DNA of 64,000 bases from an uncultured Lactobacillus sp. (GTDB lineage Bacteria; Bacillota; Bacilli; Lactobacillales; Lactobacillaceae): NCBI RefSeq assembly GCF_902491705.1, contig NZ_CABUIW010000004.1, positions 3,299-67,298 of the forward strand, read 5' to 3'. Shown here in pieces: positions 1 through 8,510 of the stretch (positions are counted from its first letter, which is position 1; each line of letters begins with the position of its first letter). Made by a program: the position numbers and the translations under genes. The notes beneath the pieces were generated by a model, which worked only from the letters and a program-made list of their open reading frames with translations, was not told the DNA's origin and made no database searches.

Positions 1-123
1 ACTACGAGAGATAGGGCCATAATTAATTACGTGCCGAATAACGGATCGTTCATTATTAAGACGCATGGTATGTTTGTTAATAAACATGAGATCAACCAGC
101 CTTTCTACAAGAATTATACATAA
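1..123 (+). CDS. C-terminal 40 codons of an unidentified protein (partial)
   Basis: The frame starting at base 1 is open until TAA at 121-123 and reads about 40 residues ending in ...QPFYKNYT. The 5' end lies outside the window. I do not recognise the family; the tail is polar and has no membrane segment. It lies upstream of the cre/promoter that drives the sugar operon, in the same direction, so it may be a regulator or transporter gene of that locus, but this is a guess. It could also be a chance open frame, since only 123 bases are visible. Confidence 0.5.
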   Translation, partial: TTRDRAIINYVPNNGSFIIKTHGMFVNKHEINQPFYKNYT

Positions 124-132
124 CTTTTTGAA

Positions 133-169
133 TGAAAGTGTTTACACGGAGTAAAAAATAATGTATTCT
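133..169 (+). promoter_or_regulatory. Promoter with overlapping cre (CcpA) site for the glycosidase operon
   Basis: TGAAAGTGTTTACA at 133-146 matches the Gram-positive catabolite-responsive element (TGNAANCGNTNNCA) except for the central C to T. Its last six bases, TTTACA (141-146), also make a good -35 box. After exactly 17 bases comes TATTCT (164-169), a good -10 box. CcpA bound here would block RNA polymerase, so the operon is predicted to be repressed by glucose and other preferred sugars. The placement over the -35 box is typical of repressing cre sites. Confidence 0.7.
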
Positions 170-223
170 GTAAATGTATCGAGTATGTAAAGTAAATTAA
201 CTAACTTTAAGGAGATGCATAAA

Positions 224-1108
224 ATGGCTATTTTAACCATTGATGTAGGTCAGAAATTCGTTCGATATGGCTTCTTTGATGAAGCAGGTAATTTAACTGA
301 GAAAGGTCAGTATCAAATACCTAGAAAATCACCGCAAGCTTTTTATGAATCAATTGCTGATTTAACTACAGAAAATAGTGTAGACATAAAAGCAATTAGT
401 ATTAGTTTTCCTGGTTTTATTAATGTAGATAAGAAGATAGCTATTCGAGCAGGCTCCTTGAGATTTTTAGATGGTCATAATATTAGTCAAGATTTACATC
501 AATATATTGATGACCAGATTAAAATTTTTATTGAAAATAATTCTAATTGTGCAGCAATTGCCGAGAAATTAAAAGGAAATGCTCAGGACGTGAGTGATTT
601 CGCCGTAATTACTTTAGGCAATGGTGTTGGTGGAGGAATCTATATTAATAACCAATTGCTTAGAGGAACCGGCTTTTCAGCTGGTGAATTCGGCATGATG
701 ATTACAGATTATACTGGGCACGGCTTTAAGAGTGCTCACGAATTAGCCTCAACTGCCGCATTAATTAGTGAATATTCCAGGATGCGTGGAATTCCTGATG
801 GATTAGTCGAAGACTATCAAATCATGTCTGAATTAGATGATCCTAAGGTTAAGGCTGTTGTTGAAAATTGGGCAACCTATGTTGCAATTTGTATTTTTAA
901 CTTAGCTTGTACGCTCAATCCGCAACGCTTTTTAATTGGAGGAAGCATTAGTCAAAATAGCGAATTGATCCCAATTATCAAAGAAAAGCTAAATCAAATT
1001 CCTAACTGGACAGATTTTCAAGCAGAAATTCAATCTTGTCGCTTCTTTAATGATGCAAGTCTTTATGGTGCCTATTGGGCATATATAGGAAGTAATCATG
1101 TTTCATAA
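224..1108 (+). CDS. ROK-family sugar kinase
   Basis: A 294-residue protein of the ROK (repressor/ORF/kinase) fold. The N-terminus has a DVGQ phosphate-loop motif, and the nucleotide-binding motif GNGVGGG appears near residue 140. There is no N-terminal helix-turn-helix, so it is a kinase rather than a XylR-type repressor. The CxCGxxGCxE zinc motif of ordinary ROK glucokinases is missing; the corresponding stretch reads GHGFKSAHE. This suggests a beta-glucoside-kinase-like or divergent hexokinase role, phosphorylating a glucoside or a released sugar for the next enzymes. An in-frame ATG at 215 lies inside the Shine-Dalgarno aaggag (209-214), so ATG 224 is the likely start. It overlaps the next gene by 11 bases and is first in the cre-controlled operon. 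Confidence 0.8.
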   Translation: MAILTIDVGQKFVRYGFFDEAGNLTEKGQYQIPRKSPQAFYESIADLTTENSVDIKAISISFPGFINVDKKIAIRAGSLRFLDGHNISQDLHQYIDDQIKIFIENNSNCAAIAEKLKGNAQDVSDFAVITLGNGVGGGIYINNQLLRGTGFSAGEFGMMITDYTGHGFKSAHELASTAALISEYSRMRGIPDGLVEDYQIMSELDDPKVKAVVENWATYVAICIFNLACTLNPQRFLIGGSISQNSELIPIIKEKLNQIPNWTDFQAEIQSCRFFNDASLYGAYWAYIGSNHVS

Positions 1109-2597
1109 AAAGTTAGATAATTTCCCTAAAGATTTCCTTTGGGGTGCAAGTTCTGCAGCTTATCAAATAGAAGGTGCCGCAAAAGAAGACGGTAAAGGTG
1201 CTTCTATTTGGGATAAATATACACATGAAAAAGGCAATACTTATAAAAATACTAACGGTGATGTAGCAGTTGATCATTATCATCACTATAAAGAAGACGT
1301 TCAGTTAATGGCGCAAATGCATCTTAAGGCATATCGTTTTTCAGTTGCTTGGAGCCGCATTATTCCAGATGGTGAAGGTGAAATAAATCCAAAAGGAATT
1401 GAGTTTTATCATAATCTGATTAAGGAATTGAAAGACCACGATATTGAACCAGTTTTAACTATCTATCACTGGGATTTGCCATTAAAATTGCAAGAAAAAT
1501 ATCAAGGTTGGGAATCACGCGAAACTATTAAAGCTTTTCGTCATTATGCTCAAGTTTTATATCGTGAATTTGGCGATGAAGTTAAATATTGGATCACCAT
1601 TAATGAGCAAAACGTATTTACATCAATGGGTTATCGCTGGGGCACACATCCACCTAAGAAGCATGATATTAAAACTATGTTTTTAGTGAACCATAATGTA
1701 AATATCGCCAATGCTTTAGCAATAAAAGATTTCCATAAAATGGTGCCAAATGGATTAATTGGTCCTAGCTTTGGCTATGGACCTGTATATCCTAAGACTT
1801 GTGATCCTAATGACGTTTTAGCCGCACTAAATGCTAAAGACTTTAATGATAATTGGTGGCTAGATGTTTATTGCAGAGGCAAGTATCCATTTTTCACTAA
1901 AAAGCAATTGACTGATCTTGGCATTATGCCAGAAGTTACTGATGAAGATCGCAAAATATTAGAAGATCCAGCAGCACATCCTGATTATTTGGGGATTAAT
2001 TATTATCATGGCGGAACAGTTCAACAGAATCGAATCGAAAAGCCAGTCGATGATCAAAAACAAGAGCGTACTTTTAATAAAGTAGATCCATATTTAATGC
2101 AACCAAAAGGCGATCAAGCTCAAAACCCAGAAGTTCCTATGTTTAATAATGTAGAAAATGGCTATGTTGATAAAACTAAATGGGGCTGGGAAATCGATCC
2201 TACGGGAATGCGAATTGCTTTGCGTGAAATTTATGAAAAATATCAATTGCCAATTATGATTACCGAAAATGGGCTAGGAGCAATTGACACAGTTAAAGAT
2301 GGAAAGATTAATGATGTGTATCGAATCAACTATTTAAAAGATCACGTTAAAGCAATGAAAGAAGCAATTACTGATGGTGTAGACTTAATCGGTTATTGTG
2401 CTTGGTCATTTACTGATTTGCTTAGCTGGTTAAATGGTTATTCTAAACGTTATGGCTTTGTTTATGTTGATCAAAACGATGATGAAAATGGAACACTAAA
2501 GCGTATTCCAAAGGCAAGTTATGATTGGTATAAACAAGTTATTGCTAGTGATGGAAATGATGACAAATTGTTAAATCATGATGAGGATCATAAATAA
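1098..2597 (+). CDS. GH1 beta-glucosidase / 6-phospho-beta-glucosidase
   Basis: Full-length (499 aa) glycoside hydrolase family 1 enzyme. The N-terminal family signature FLWGASSAAYQIEGA is present. The acid/base glutamate is E170 in TINEQ (most members have TINEP) and the nucleophile is E390 in ITENG. The LNGYSKRYGF stretch near residue 450 carries the Lys and Tyr typical of enzymes that bind a 6-phosphate, so a phospho-beta-glucoside is a plausible substrate. The ROK kinase just upstream, which overlaps it, could provide that phosphate, because no PTS gene is visible. No signal peptide, so cytoplasmic. In context it would cut the beta-glucosidic bond left after side-chain removal by the next two enzymes. 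Substrate specificity is inferred. Confidence 0.9.
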   Translation: MFHKKLDNFPKDFLWGASSAAYQIEGAAKEDGKGASIWDKYTHEKGNTYKNTNGDVAVDHYHHYKEDVQLMAQMHLKAYRFSVAWSRIIPDGEGEINPKGIEFYHNLIKELKDHDIEPVLTIYHWDLPLKLQEKYQGWESRETIKAFRHYAQVLYREFGDEVKYWITINEQNVFTSMGYRWGTHPPKKHDIKTMFLVNHNVNIANALAIKDFHKMVPNGLIGPSFGYGPVYPKTCDPNDVLAALNAKDFNDNWWLDVYCRGKYPFFTKKQLTDLGIMPEVTDEDRKILEDPAAHPDYLGINYYHGGTVQQNRIEKPVDDQKQERTFNKVDPYLMQPKGDQAQNPEVPMFNNVENGYVDKTKWGWEIDPTGMRIALREIYEKYQLPIMITENGLGAIDTVKDGKINDVYRINYLKDHVKAMKEAITDGVDLIGYCAWSFTDLLSWLNGYSKRYGFVYVDQNDDENGTLKRIPKASYDWYKQVIASDGNDDKLLNHDEDHK

Positions 2598-4876
2598 TGA
2601 AATATTTAAACGGAAATTGGCTAGTGCGTGACGGCTTTTCAATTGATTATGGACAAAGCATTTATGATAGTGAGATTCAAGATAATAAGTTAACTTTATG
2701 GGTGCCCTTTAAAGTAATCACTGATCCTGGCATGACGCTAGATGACGGGATGCTTACTTTAGAAATTTCTTCTCCAAGAGAAAATATTATCCGCACTAAA
2801 ATCATTAATTTTAAAGGTGTAATTGATCACGGTCCAAAATTTGATTTGAATCTTGATCATCAATTTAAGCCAAATATTTTTGAAGATAGTGAAAAATTTG
2901 TTGTTGAATCAGGAAATACTCGCTTAGAAATTCAAAAAGGCAAGCAGATTTTATTTACGTATTTTTATAAAGATGAGATGCGTGCTGAAGTTCCGGCTCG
3001 CTCGATTGCTAGAATATTTGATCCTAATGGTCAAACACATATTTCAAATTCATTTGTTCTTGAACCTGGTGAAAAGGTCTATGGCTTAGGTGAAAGATTC
3101 TCTAATTTTGTTAAAAATGGTCAAGAAGTTAATATGTGGAACGCGGATGGTGGTACTGAAACGATCCAATCGTATAAAAATATTCCACTGTATTTATCCA
3201 ATAGAAAGTATGGTGTGTTTGTAAATTCTAGCGCTAAGGTTTCATTTGAAGTTGCTTCACAGCAAGTTGATCGTGTAGAGTTCTCTGCTCCCGGTCAAGA
3301 ACTTGATTATATGTTTATCGGCGGAAAAGATAATAAAGAAGTTTTGGATCATTACACTGCTTTGACAGGACGTCCACCTCTTCTACCTGCTTGGAGTTTT
3401 GGATTGTGGCTGACGACATCATTTACTACTAAATACGATGAAAAAACCGTAATGAGTTTTATTAACGGGATGCTTGATCGTCATATTCCATTATCTGTTT
3501 TTCACTTTGATTGCTGCTGGATGAAACCAACACAATGGTGTGATTTTGTTTGGGATCCTGATATTTTTCCAGATCCAGAAGGATTGCTTAAGAAGATTCA
3601 TAATAAAGGCATTAAAGTCTGCGTTTGGATTAATCCATATATTGCTCAAAAATCCCGCTTATTTGAAGAAGGGATGAAGAAAGGCTACTTTATTAAAAAA
3701 GAAAATGGCGATGTATGGCAATGGGATAAATGGCAAGCTGGCATGGCTATTGTGGACTTTACCAATTCAGATGCAGTCAAATGGTATCAAGGCTATTTGA
3801 AAGAACTACTTCATCAAGGAGTAGATGTATTTAAGACCGACTTTGGTGAAAGAATTCCAAGTGAAGGCGTTAAGTTCTTTGATGGATCAGATCCTAAAAA
3901 GATGCATAACTATTACACGCTTTTATATAACAAGGTTGTTACTGACGCTATTAGTGAAGTTAAGGGTGAAAAAGAAGCACTTGTCTTTGCTAGAAGTGCT
4001 ACTGTTGGCAGTCAGTGTTATCCAGTTCACTGGAGTGGAGATTCATCATCAAATTATTCTTCAATGGCTGAAACATTAAGAAGTGGCCTGTCATTTAGCA
4101 TGAGCGGCTTTGGCTACTGGTCGCATGATATATCAGGTTTTGAAGCTAGTGCAACACCAGATTTATATAAGCGCTGGAGTCAATTTGGCTTATTAAGCTC
4201 ACATTCAAGATATCACGGCTCAACTACTTATAAGGTTCCATGGTTATATGGGGATGAAGCTGTAGAAGTAACTAAGAAATTTACTAATTTGAAATTACGT
4301 CTATTGCCATATCTTCTTACGATGTCTAAGAAAGCACATGACCATGGTACGCCGCTTTTGAGACCAATGGTTTTGGAATTTCCAGATGATCCAGGTTGTG
4401 AAGACCTTGATATGCAATATATGCTGGGGGACAGTTTATTAGTTGCTCCAATATTTAATGATCAAGGAAAAGCACGTTTTTATGTACCACAGAGTAAGGG
4501 CCAATGGATAAGCTTACTTACAGGTGAAAGTTATGAAGGCGGACGCTGGTATGAACAAAAATTTGATGAAAAGACGTTGCCATTATTAGTGCGGCCTAAT
4601 TCAATTCTCGTAGCTGGCGAGCATGATGATCAAACTATGTACGACTACAGTAAGCATCCAGTGATTCATTTATTTAATATTCAAGATGGTAAGAATTCAG
4701 CTGTAGTTACTGATAATTATGGTAAAAAGGTAGCAACTGTAACTTGTGAAAAAATAAATGAAAAAGTAGTAGTAACTACAGATAATATTGAAGCTTTTGA
4801 CTTGGTAATTCATCAAAGTGATCATGAAAATGTAGTTATGAAGAATAATCAACGACAAGTTAAAGTAGATTTATAA
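2597..4876 (+). CDS. GH31 alpha-xylosidase (YicI-like)
   Basis: A 759-residue family 31 enzyme resembling E. coli alpha-xylosidase YicI along its whole length, beginning with a GNWL motif near the N-terminus. The nucleophile is D415 in FKTDFGERIP and the acid/base is D482 in HWSGDSSSNY. These positions are essentially those of YicI (D416, D482). The family releases alpha-1,6-linked xylose from xyloglucan side chains or isoprimeverose. No signal peptide, so it acts on imported oligosaccharides in the cytoplasm. The start codon shares its A with the TAA of the GH1 gene (TAATG), indicating tight translational coupling. YicI-type proteins sometimes also act on alpha-glucosides, but the KTDFGERIP motif favours xylosidase. 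Confidence 0.9.
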   Translation: MKYLNGNWLVRDGFSIDYGQSIYDSEIQDNKLTLWVPFKVITDPGMTLDDGMLTLEISSPRENIIRTKIINFKGVIDHGPKFDLNLDHQFKPNIFEDSEKFVVESGNTRLEIQKGKQILFTYFYKDEMRAEVPARSIARIFDPNGQTHISNSFVLEPGEKVYGLGERFSNFVKNGQEVNMWNADGGTETIQSYKNIPLYLSNRKYGVFVNSSAKVSFEVASQQVDRVEFSAPGQELDYMFIGGKDNKEVLDHYTALTGRPPLLPAWSFGLWLTTSFTTKYDEKTVMSFINGMLDRHIPLSVFHFDCCWMKPTQWCDFVWDPDIFPDPEGLLKKIHNKGIKVCVWINPYIAQKSRLFEEGMKKGYFIKKENGDVWQWDKWQAGMAIVDFTNSDAVKWYQGYLKELLHQGVDVFKTDFGERIPSEGVKFFDGSDPKKMHNYYTLLYNKVVTDAISEVKGEKEALVFARSATVGSQCYPVHWSGDSSSNYSSMAETLRSGLSFSMSGFGYWSHDISGFEASATPDLYKRWSQFGLLSSHSRYHGSTTYKVPWLYGDEAVEVTKKFTNLKLRLLPYLLTMSKKAHDHGTPLLRPMVLEFPDDPGCEDLDMQYMLGDSLLVAPIFNDQGKARFYVPQSKGQWISLLTGESYEGGRWYEQKFDEKTLPLLVRPNSILVAGEHDDQTMYDYSKHPVIHLFNIQDGKNSAVVTDNYGKKVATVTCEKINEKVVVTTDNIEAFDLVIHQSDHENVVMKNNQRQVKVDL

Positions 4877-4877
4877 G

Positions 4878-4908
4878 ATGGCGAAGGGGATGCCCTGCGC
4901 CATTTTTT
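4878..4908 (+). terminator. Terminator-like hairpin between the GH31 and GH42 genes
   Basis: ATGGCG (4878-4883) pairs with CGCCAT (4898-4903), and inside it AGGG pairs with CCCT, giving a 10-bp interrupted stem. Six T residues follow (4903-4908). It starts one base after the GH31 stop codon, and its T-run abuts the GH42 ribosome-binding site. Since no other promoter is evident for the GH42 gene, the hairpin is likely partial, reducing expression of the last gene or stabilising the upstream mRNA. Confidence 0.7.
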
Positions 4909-4918
4909 GGAGAAAACT

Positions 4919-6958
4919 ATGAAACGAGAACTAAGAAGCAAAGTGTTTTTACACGGCGGTGACTATAACCCTGAGCAATGGTTAGGTGAGCCTGAAGTTA
5001 TTAATGAAGATTTTGCTTTGTTTAAAAATGCCGTAATTAATACCGTTACAGTCGGAATATTTTCTTGGTCAAAGTTGGAGCCAGAAGAAGGTAAGTATGA
5101 TTTTGCCTGGTTAGACAATATTTTTGATCGAGTTGAAAAGATGCATGGCTACGTGATTTTAGCTACCCCAAGTGGTGCAAGACCAGCATGGCTAGCACAA
5201 AAATATCCTGAAGTTTTGCGGACTACTCAAAATAATATGAAGCGTGGTTTTGGCGGAAGACATAACCATTGCCTGACTTCGCCTATTTATCGAGAAAAGG
5301 TACGTGAAATTAATACTAAACTTGCAGAACATTTTGGTAAAAGATCAAGTTTAGTTTTATGGCATATTTCTAATGAATATTCAGGTGAATGTTATTGCGA
5401 TTTGTGCCAGCAGGCATTTAGAGATTGGCTGAAAAATAAATATCAGACACTAGACAATCTTAACCATGCTTGGTGGAATACTTTTTGGAGTCATACCTTT
5501 ACTGATTGGAATCAAATTCATGCTCCTTCTCCTGTTTCAGAAATGGGCAACAAAGGGATGAATTTAGACTGGAAGAGATTTGTCACGGATCAGGTAATTT
5601 CATTTATTGATAATGAAGTGGCGCCTTTAAGAAAGATTACTCCGAACATTCCGGTTACTACAAACATGATGGCAGGTAACCCATTAATGGATCCATTTGC
5701 TGGATATAATTATCAAAAAATTGCTAAGCATCTGGATATAATTTCTTGGGATTCGTATCCTCTTTGGGGTAATGATTTCCAATCTACTGAAGAATTGGGG
5801 CAAAATGTAGGATTAATTCATGATTTTTTCAGAAGCTTGAAGCATCAGAATTTTATGATTATGGAAAATACGCCATCTCGCGTTAATTGGGCTGAAATAG
5901 ATCGCGCTAAGCGGCCAGGGATGCATCAACTAGCTAGTCTGCAAGATATTGCTCATGGCTCAGATTCGGTTCTGTATTTCCAATTGCGAGCATCTCGAGG
6001 ATCAGCTGAAATGTTTCATGGTGCAGTCATAGAGCATCGTCATCCTGAAAAGACACGAGTCTTCCAAGATGTAAAAAATGTAGGACACGACTTAGAAAAA
6101 ATTGCTTCAATTTATCCAACTAACTGTGCTCAAGCTAAAGTAGCTATAGTTTATGATTATGAAAATGTTTGGGCATTAGAAGATGCAGAAGGATACAGCA
6201 GAGAAAAGAAAATTTGGCAAACAATTCAAAATCAATATAAATATTTCTATCAAAACGACATTCCGGTTGATTTTGTTAGTCCTGATGATGATTTCAGTCA
6301 ATATAAATTATTGATAGATCCTATGCACTTTTTAATGTCTCAGGATTATATGAACAAGTTAGAGAATTTCGTTAAAAATGGCGGAAATGTTGTTGGTACG
6401 TATATTTCTGGTGTAGTTGATGAAAATATACTGGCGTACATGAATAAGTGGCCTAAGCAATTGCAAAATATTTATGGAATTGAGCCACTTGAAACTGATA
6501 ATTTATATCCAAGTCAGACTAATAATATTGAATTCGATGGTCAATCTTATCAAGCATATGATTTTTGCGAGACAATTGATAATCATGAAGCAGAGGTGCT
6601 TGCAAAATATACAACAGATTTTTATGCAGGAGAACCGGCTATAACTGTTCATGAATGTGGCAAAGGTAAAGGCTATTATCTTGCTTGCCGAACAGATACT
6701 GATTTGTTGCAGGCACTATATAGTAAGATTGCTACCGAACTTGATTTGCTTCCGCATTTACCAATTAAAAAGAATACGATGAAGATTTCAATTCAGGTTC
6801 GTGAAAATAATGCTGCAAAATATCTTTTTGCTCAGAACTTTAGTCATGAAAAACAAATCATAATTCTTGAGCATAAAATGAAGGAAGAGCTGAGTGATCA
6901 AGTTGAAGAAAATGAAGTAACGCTTGAGCCATATGGGACTAAAATTTATCAAGTTTAA
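4919..6958 (+). CDS. GH42 beta-galactosidase
   Basis: A 679-residue family 42 beta-galactosidase. The acid/base is E153 in HISNEYSG and the nucleophile is E316 in IMENTPSRVNW. A Cys cluster (GECYCDLC) follows the acid/base, as in the zinc-binding site of the family. The order TIM barrel, trimerisation domain, C-terminal beta domain fits the length. ATG 4919 has GGAGA upstream; an in-frame TTG at 4907 lies within the terminator T-run and is unlikely. It acts in the cytoplasm on galactosides; beside an alpha-xylosidase it could remove the galactose that caps xylose in galactosylated xyloglucan oligosaccharides. Ordinary galacto-oligosaccharides are an alternative substrate. Confidence 0.92.
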   Translation: MKRELRSKVFLHGGDYNPEQWLGEPEVINEDFALFKNAVINTVTVGIFSWSKLEPEEGKYDFAWLDNIFDRVEKMHGYVILATPSGARPAWLAQKYPEVLRTTQNNMKRGFGGRHNHCLTSPIYREKVREINTKLAEHFGKRSSLVLWHISNEYSGECYCDLCQQAFRDWLKNKYQTLDNLNHAWWNTFWSHTFTDWNQIHAPSPVSEMGNKGMNLDWKRFVTDQVISFIDNEVAPLRKITPNIPVTTNMMAGNPLMDPFAGYNYQKIAKHLDIISWDSYPLWGNDFQSTEELGQNVGLIHDFFRSLKHQNFMIMENTPSRVNWAEIDRAKRPGMHQLASLQDIAHGSDSVLYFQLRASRGSAEMFHGAVIEHRHPEKTRVFQDVKNVGHDLEKIASIYPTNCAQAKVAIVYDYENVWALEDAEGYSREKKIWQTIQNQYKYFYQNDIPVDFVSPDDDFSQYKLLIDPMHFLMSQDYMNKLENFVKNGGNVVGTYISGVVDENILAYMNKWPKQLQNIYGIEPLETDNLYPSQTNNIEFDGQSYQAYDFCETIDNHEAEVLAKYTTDFYAGEPAITVHECGKGKGYYLACRTDTDLLQALYSKIATELDLLPHLPIKKNTMKISIQVRENNAAKYLFAQNFSHEKQIIILEHKMKEELSDQVEENEVTLEPYGTKIYQV

Positions 6959-7071
6959 CTAAAAGAATAAATGGCAAATCGAATAAACGATTTAATGAAA
7001 ATTAACCATGATTTAACTAAAATTTTAAAAATTTTCGCCATACTAGTCTCAAAAAATAGAGGGACAAGATT

Positions 7072-7401
7072 ATGGGCTTTTGGATGTTTTACGTTTTGCC
7101 ATTGTGCATTTCGTTTGTATTGATGCTAATAGCTATTCAATTATTTAAACGGCAAATAAAAGTTGGAGCATATTTAGTATATTTTTTAGCAGGAATCAAT
7201 TGCTTGGTTGCTGCTATTTTTGCTGTCTTCTATATCTATGCTTTAGTAATTGAGCTGTTGACGCCGCATCTGTTTACTAAGTGGGGCTGGATGACATTTT
7301 GGGATGATAATGTAGTGTTTGTACTTGCTACGGTAATTTTGATTGCAATTAACCTTCTAGTTTGGCGGCGTAGTAAGAGAATCCAATTAAAACTGCGATA
7401 A
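7072..7401 (+). CDS. Small integral membrane protein, unknown function
   Basis: A 109-residue protein with three hydrophobic segments (about residues 4-24, 33-62 and 79-98) and a basic C-terminus (RRSKRIQLKLR) that would lie in the cytoplasm. A GAGGGA ribosome-binding site lies about eight bases before the ATG. I recognise no family. It stands alone between the sugar operon and the HAD phosphatase. No clear terminator is seen in the 113 bases before it, only an AAATCG/CGATTT hairpin without a T-run (about 6976-6993), so it may be partly transcribed from upstream. Confidence 0.7.
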   Translation: MGFWMFYVLPLCISFVLMLIAIQLFKRQIKVGAYLVYFLAGINCLVAAIFAVFYIYALVIELLTPHLFTKWGWMTFWDDNVVFVLATVILIAINLLVWRRSKRIQLKLR

Positions 7402-7413
7402 AAGAAAAAATAT

Positions 7414-7442
7414 TTGCCATATTCAGCGCTTGCAATGATAAT
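7414..7442 (+). promoter_or_regulatory. Promoter of the HAD phosphatase gene
   Basis: TTGCCA (7414-7419) and GATAAT (7437-7442) are separated by 17 bases. They lie about 36 bases before the ATG, with a GAGGTG ribosome-binding site in between. Confidence 0.6.
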
Positions 7443-7477
7443 ATAAAATCTGTTGAATAAAATTTTGAGGTGAAAAG

Positions 7478-8293
7478 ATGACATTACCATTTAAAGCAGT
7501 TGCAGTTGATATGGACGGTACATTTTTAGATGACCGTAAACAATTTAACCATCAACAATTTGATCAGATTTTAACTGAATTGGCTCAAAGAGGAGTTCAT
7601 TTTATTGTTGCTTCAGGTCGTCCGTTCGCACGATTAAAGCAAGACTTTAGCGGCTTCAGTGACAGAATGGATTTTGTGACTTTGAATGGCGCTAGACTAG
7701 TTATTGAAGGAAAAGATGCAGGCGGTTTTCCTTTGAATAGACAAGATGTACTCGACTTAATTCATAGCGTGCATGAAAAGTACGGTAAAATGGCCACAAT
7801 GGTTTTTGAAAAAGATGTTGCATATCTTCATACAGAAGTTCCTAAAGATGAACGTGATTTCTTAGCATACTTTGCTGGTAAGAGCGCAGAAATCGACGAC
7901 TGGAATGATTTGCCTAACGAAGACATTTATCAAATTACCTTCAGTTTGGACAGCAAGAATGCACCAGAAGTTGAGAAGATGTTTAATGAAAATCACAAAA
8001 ATCAAATCTCAGCTTTTGCTTCAGCTACTTTTGCTATTGACGTGAATGTTAAGGGGGTAAGTAAAGGCAGCGGTCTTAAGCGCTTGCTCAAGCAAATGAA
8101 TATGACCGGTGACGATTTAATTGCCTTTGGCGATGGTGGCAATGATATTCCAATGCTTGATTTTGCTAAATATTCTTATGCAATGGCCAATGGTATGGAT
8201 GAAGTGAAGAAACACGCCAAGTTTGTGGCTCCAGCTAACACCGAAAACGGTGTGTTTAGAGTATTGCAAAAATACTTGGATGAAGATAAATAA
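7478..8293 (+). CDS. Cof-type HAD-superfamily phosphatase
   Basis: A 271-residue cytoplasmic haloacid-dehalogenase hydrolase of the Cof (IIB cap) subfamily. Motif I is DMDGTFLDD near the N-terminus with both catalytic aspartates. Motif II is the S in VASGRP, and motifs III/IV are K (VSKGSGL) and GDGGNDIPML. Family members dephosphorylate sugar phosphates or flavin/pyridoxal phosphates; the substrate cannot be read from sequence. It has its own promoter. After it comes the exporter leader; no hairpin terminator is seen in the few bases between. Confidence 0.88.
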   Translation: MTLPFKAVAVDMDGTFLDDRKQFNHQQFDQILTELAQRGVHFIVASGRPFARLKQDFSGFSDRMDFVTLNGARLVIEGKDAGGFPLNRQDVLDLIHSVHEKYGKMATMVFEKDVAYLHTEVPKDERDFLAYFAGKSAEIDDWNDLPNEDIYQITFSLDSKNAPEVEKMFNENHKNQISAFASATFAIDVNVKGVSKGSGLKRLLKQMNMTGDDLIAFGDGGNDIPMLDFAKYSYAMANGMDEVKKHAKFVAPANTENGVFRVLQKYLDEDK

Positions 8294-8301
8294 AAATATT
8301 C

Positions 8302-8329
8302 TTGCAAAATTAAAGGAATATGATATATT
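8302..8329 (+). promoter_or_regulatory. Promoter of the ABC-exporter leader transcript
   Basis: TTGCAA (8302-8307), a 16-base spacer and TATATT (8324-8329), with TGA just before the -10 (extended -10). Transcription should start near 8336, 285 bases before the first exporter gene. The intervening RNA carries the leader peptide and attenuator. Confidence 0.7.
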
Positions 8330-8365
8330 CTAAGTAACTTATTAGAAAAAAGAGGAAATTGCCAT

Positions 8366-8389
8366 ATGATTCGTTTATTGAATCTCTAA
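8366..8389 (+). CDS. Leader peptide MIRLLNL
   Basis: ATG at 8366, seven codons (Met-Ile-Arg-Leu-Leu-Asn-Leu) and TAA at 8387-8389. AGAGGA (8351-8356) lies nine bases before the ATG, a proper ribosome-binding site, which supports real translation. Codons 1-4 and the stop lie in the 5' arms of the long leader helix, so ribosome position should set the RNA fold. Three of seven codons are Leu (TTA, TTG, CTC), so sensing of charged Leu-tRNA is an alternative to drug-induced stalling. Confidence 0.65.
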   Translation: MIRLLNL

Positions 8390-8510
8390 TACTTAATTTG
8401 TTAAATGAAAAGTACGCTTTGTACCTTATTTGGTGTACCCATTTTTGCATTAAGTATTAGCAGTAAACGAATCTGAGGCGATTTTTTTATAAAATCGACC
8501 CTTATTTGTT

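Noticed and set aside
6959..7071. Terminator after the GH42 gene
   Set aside because: A six-bp AAATCG/CGATTT hairpin exists but has no T-run; AT-rich palindromes here are weak.
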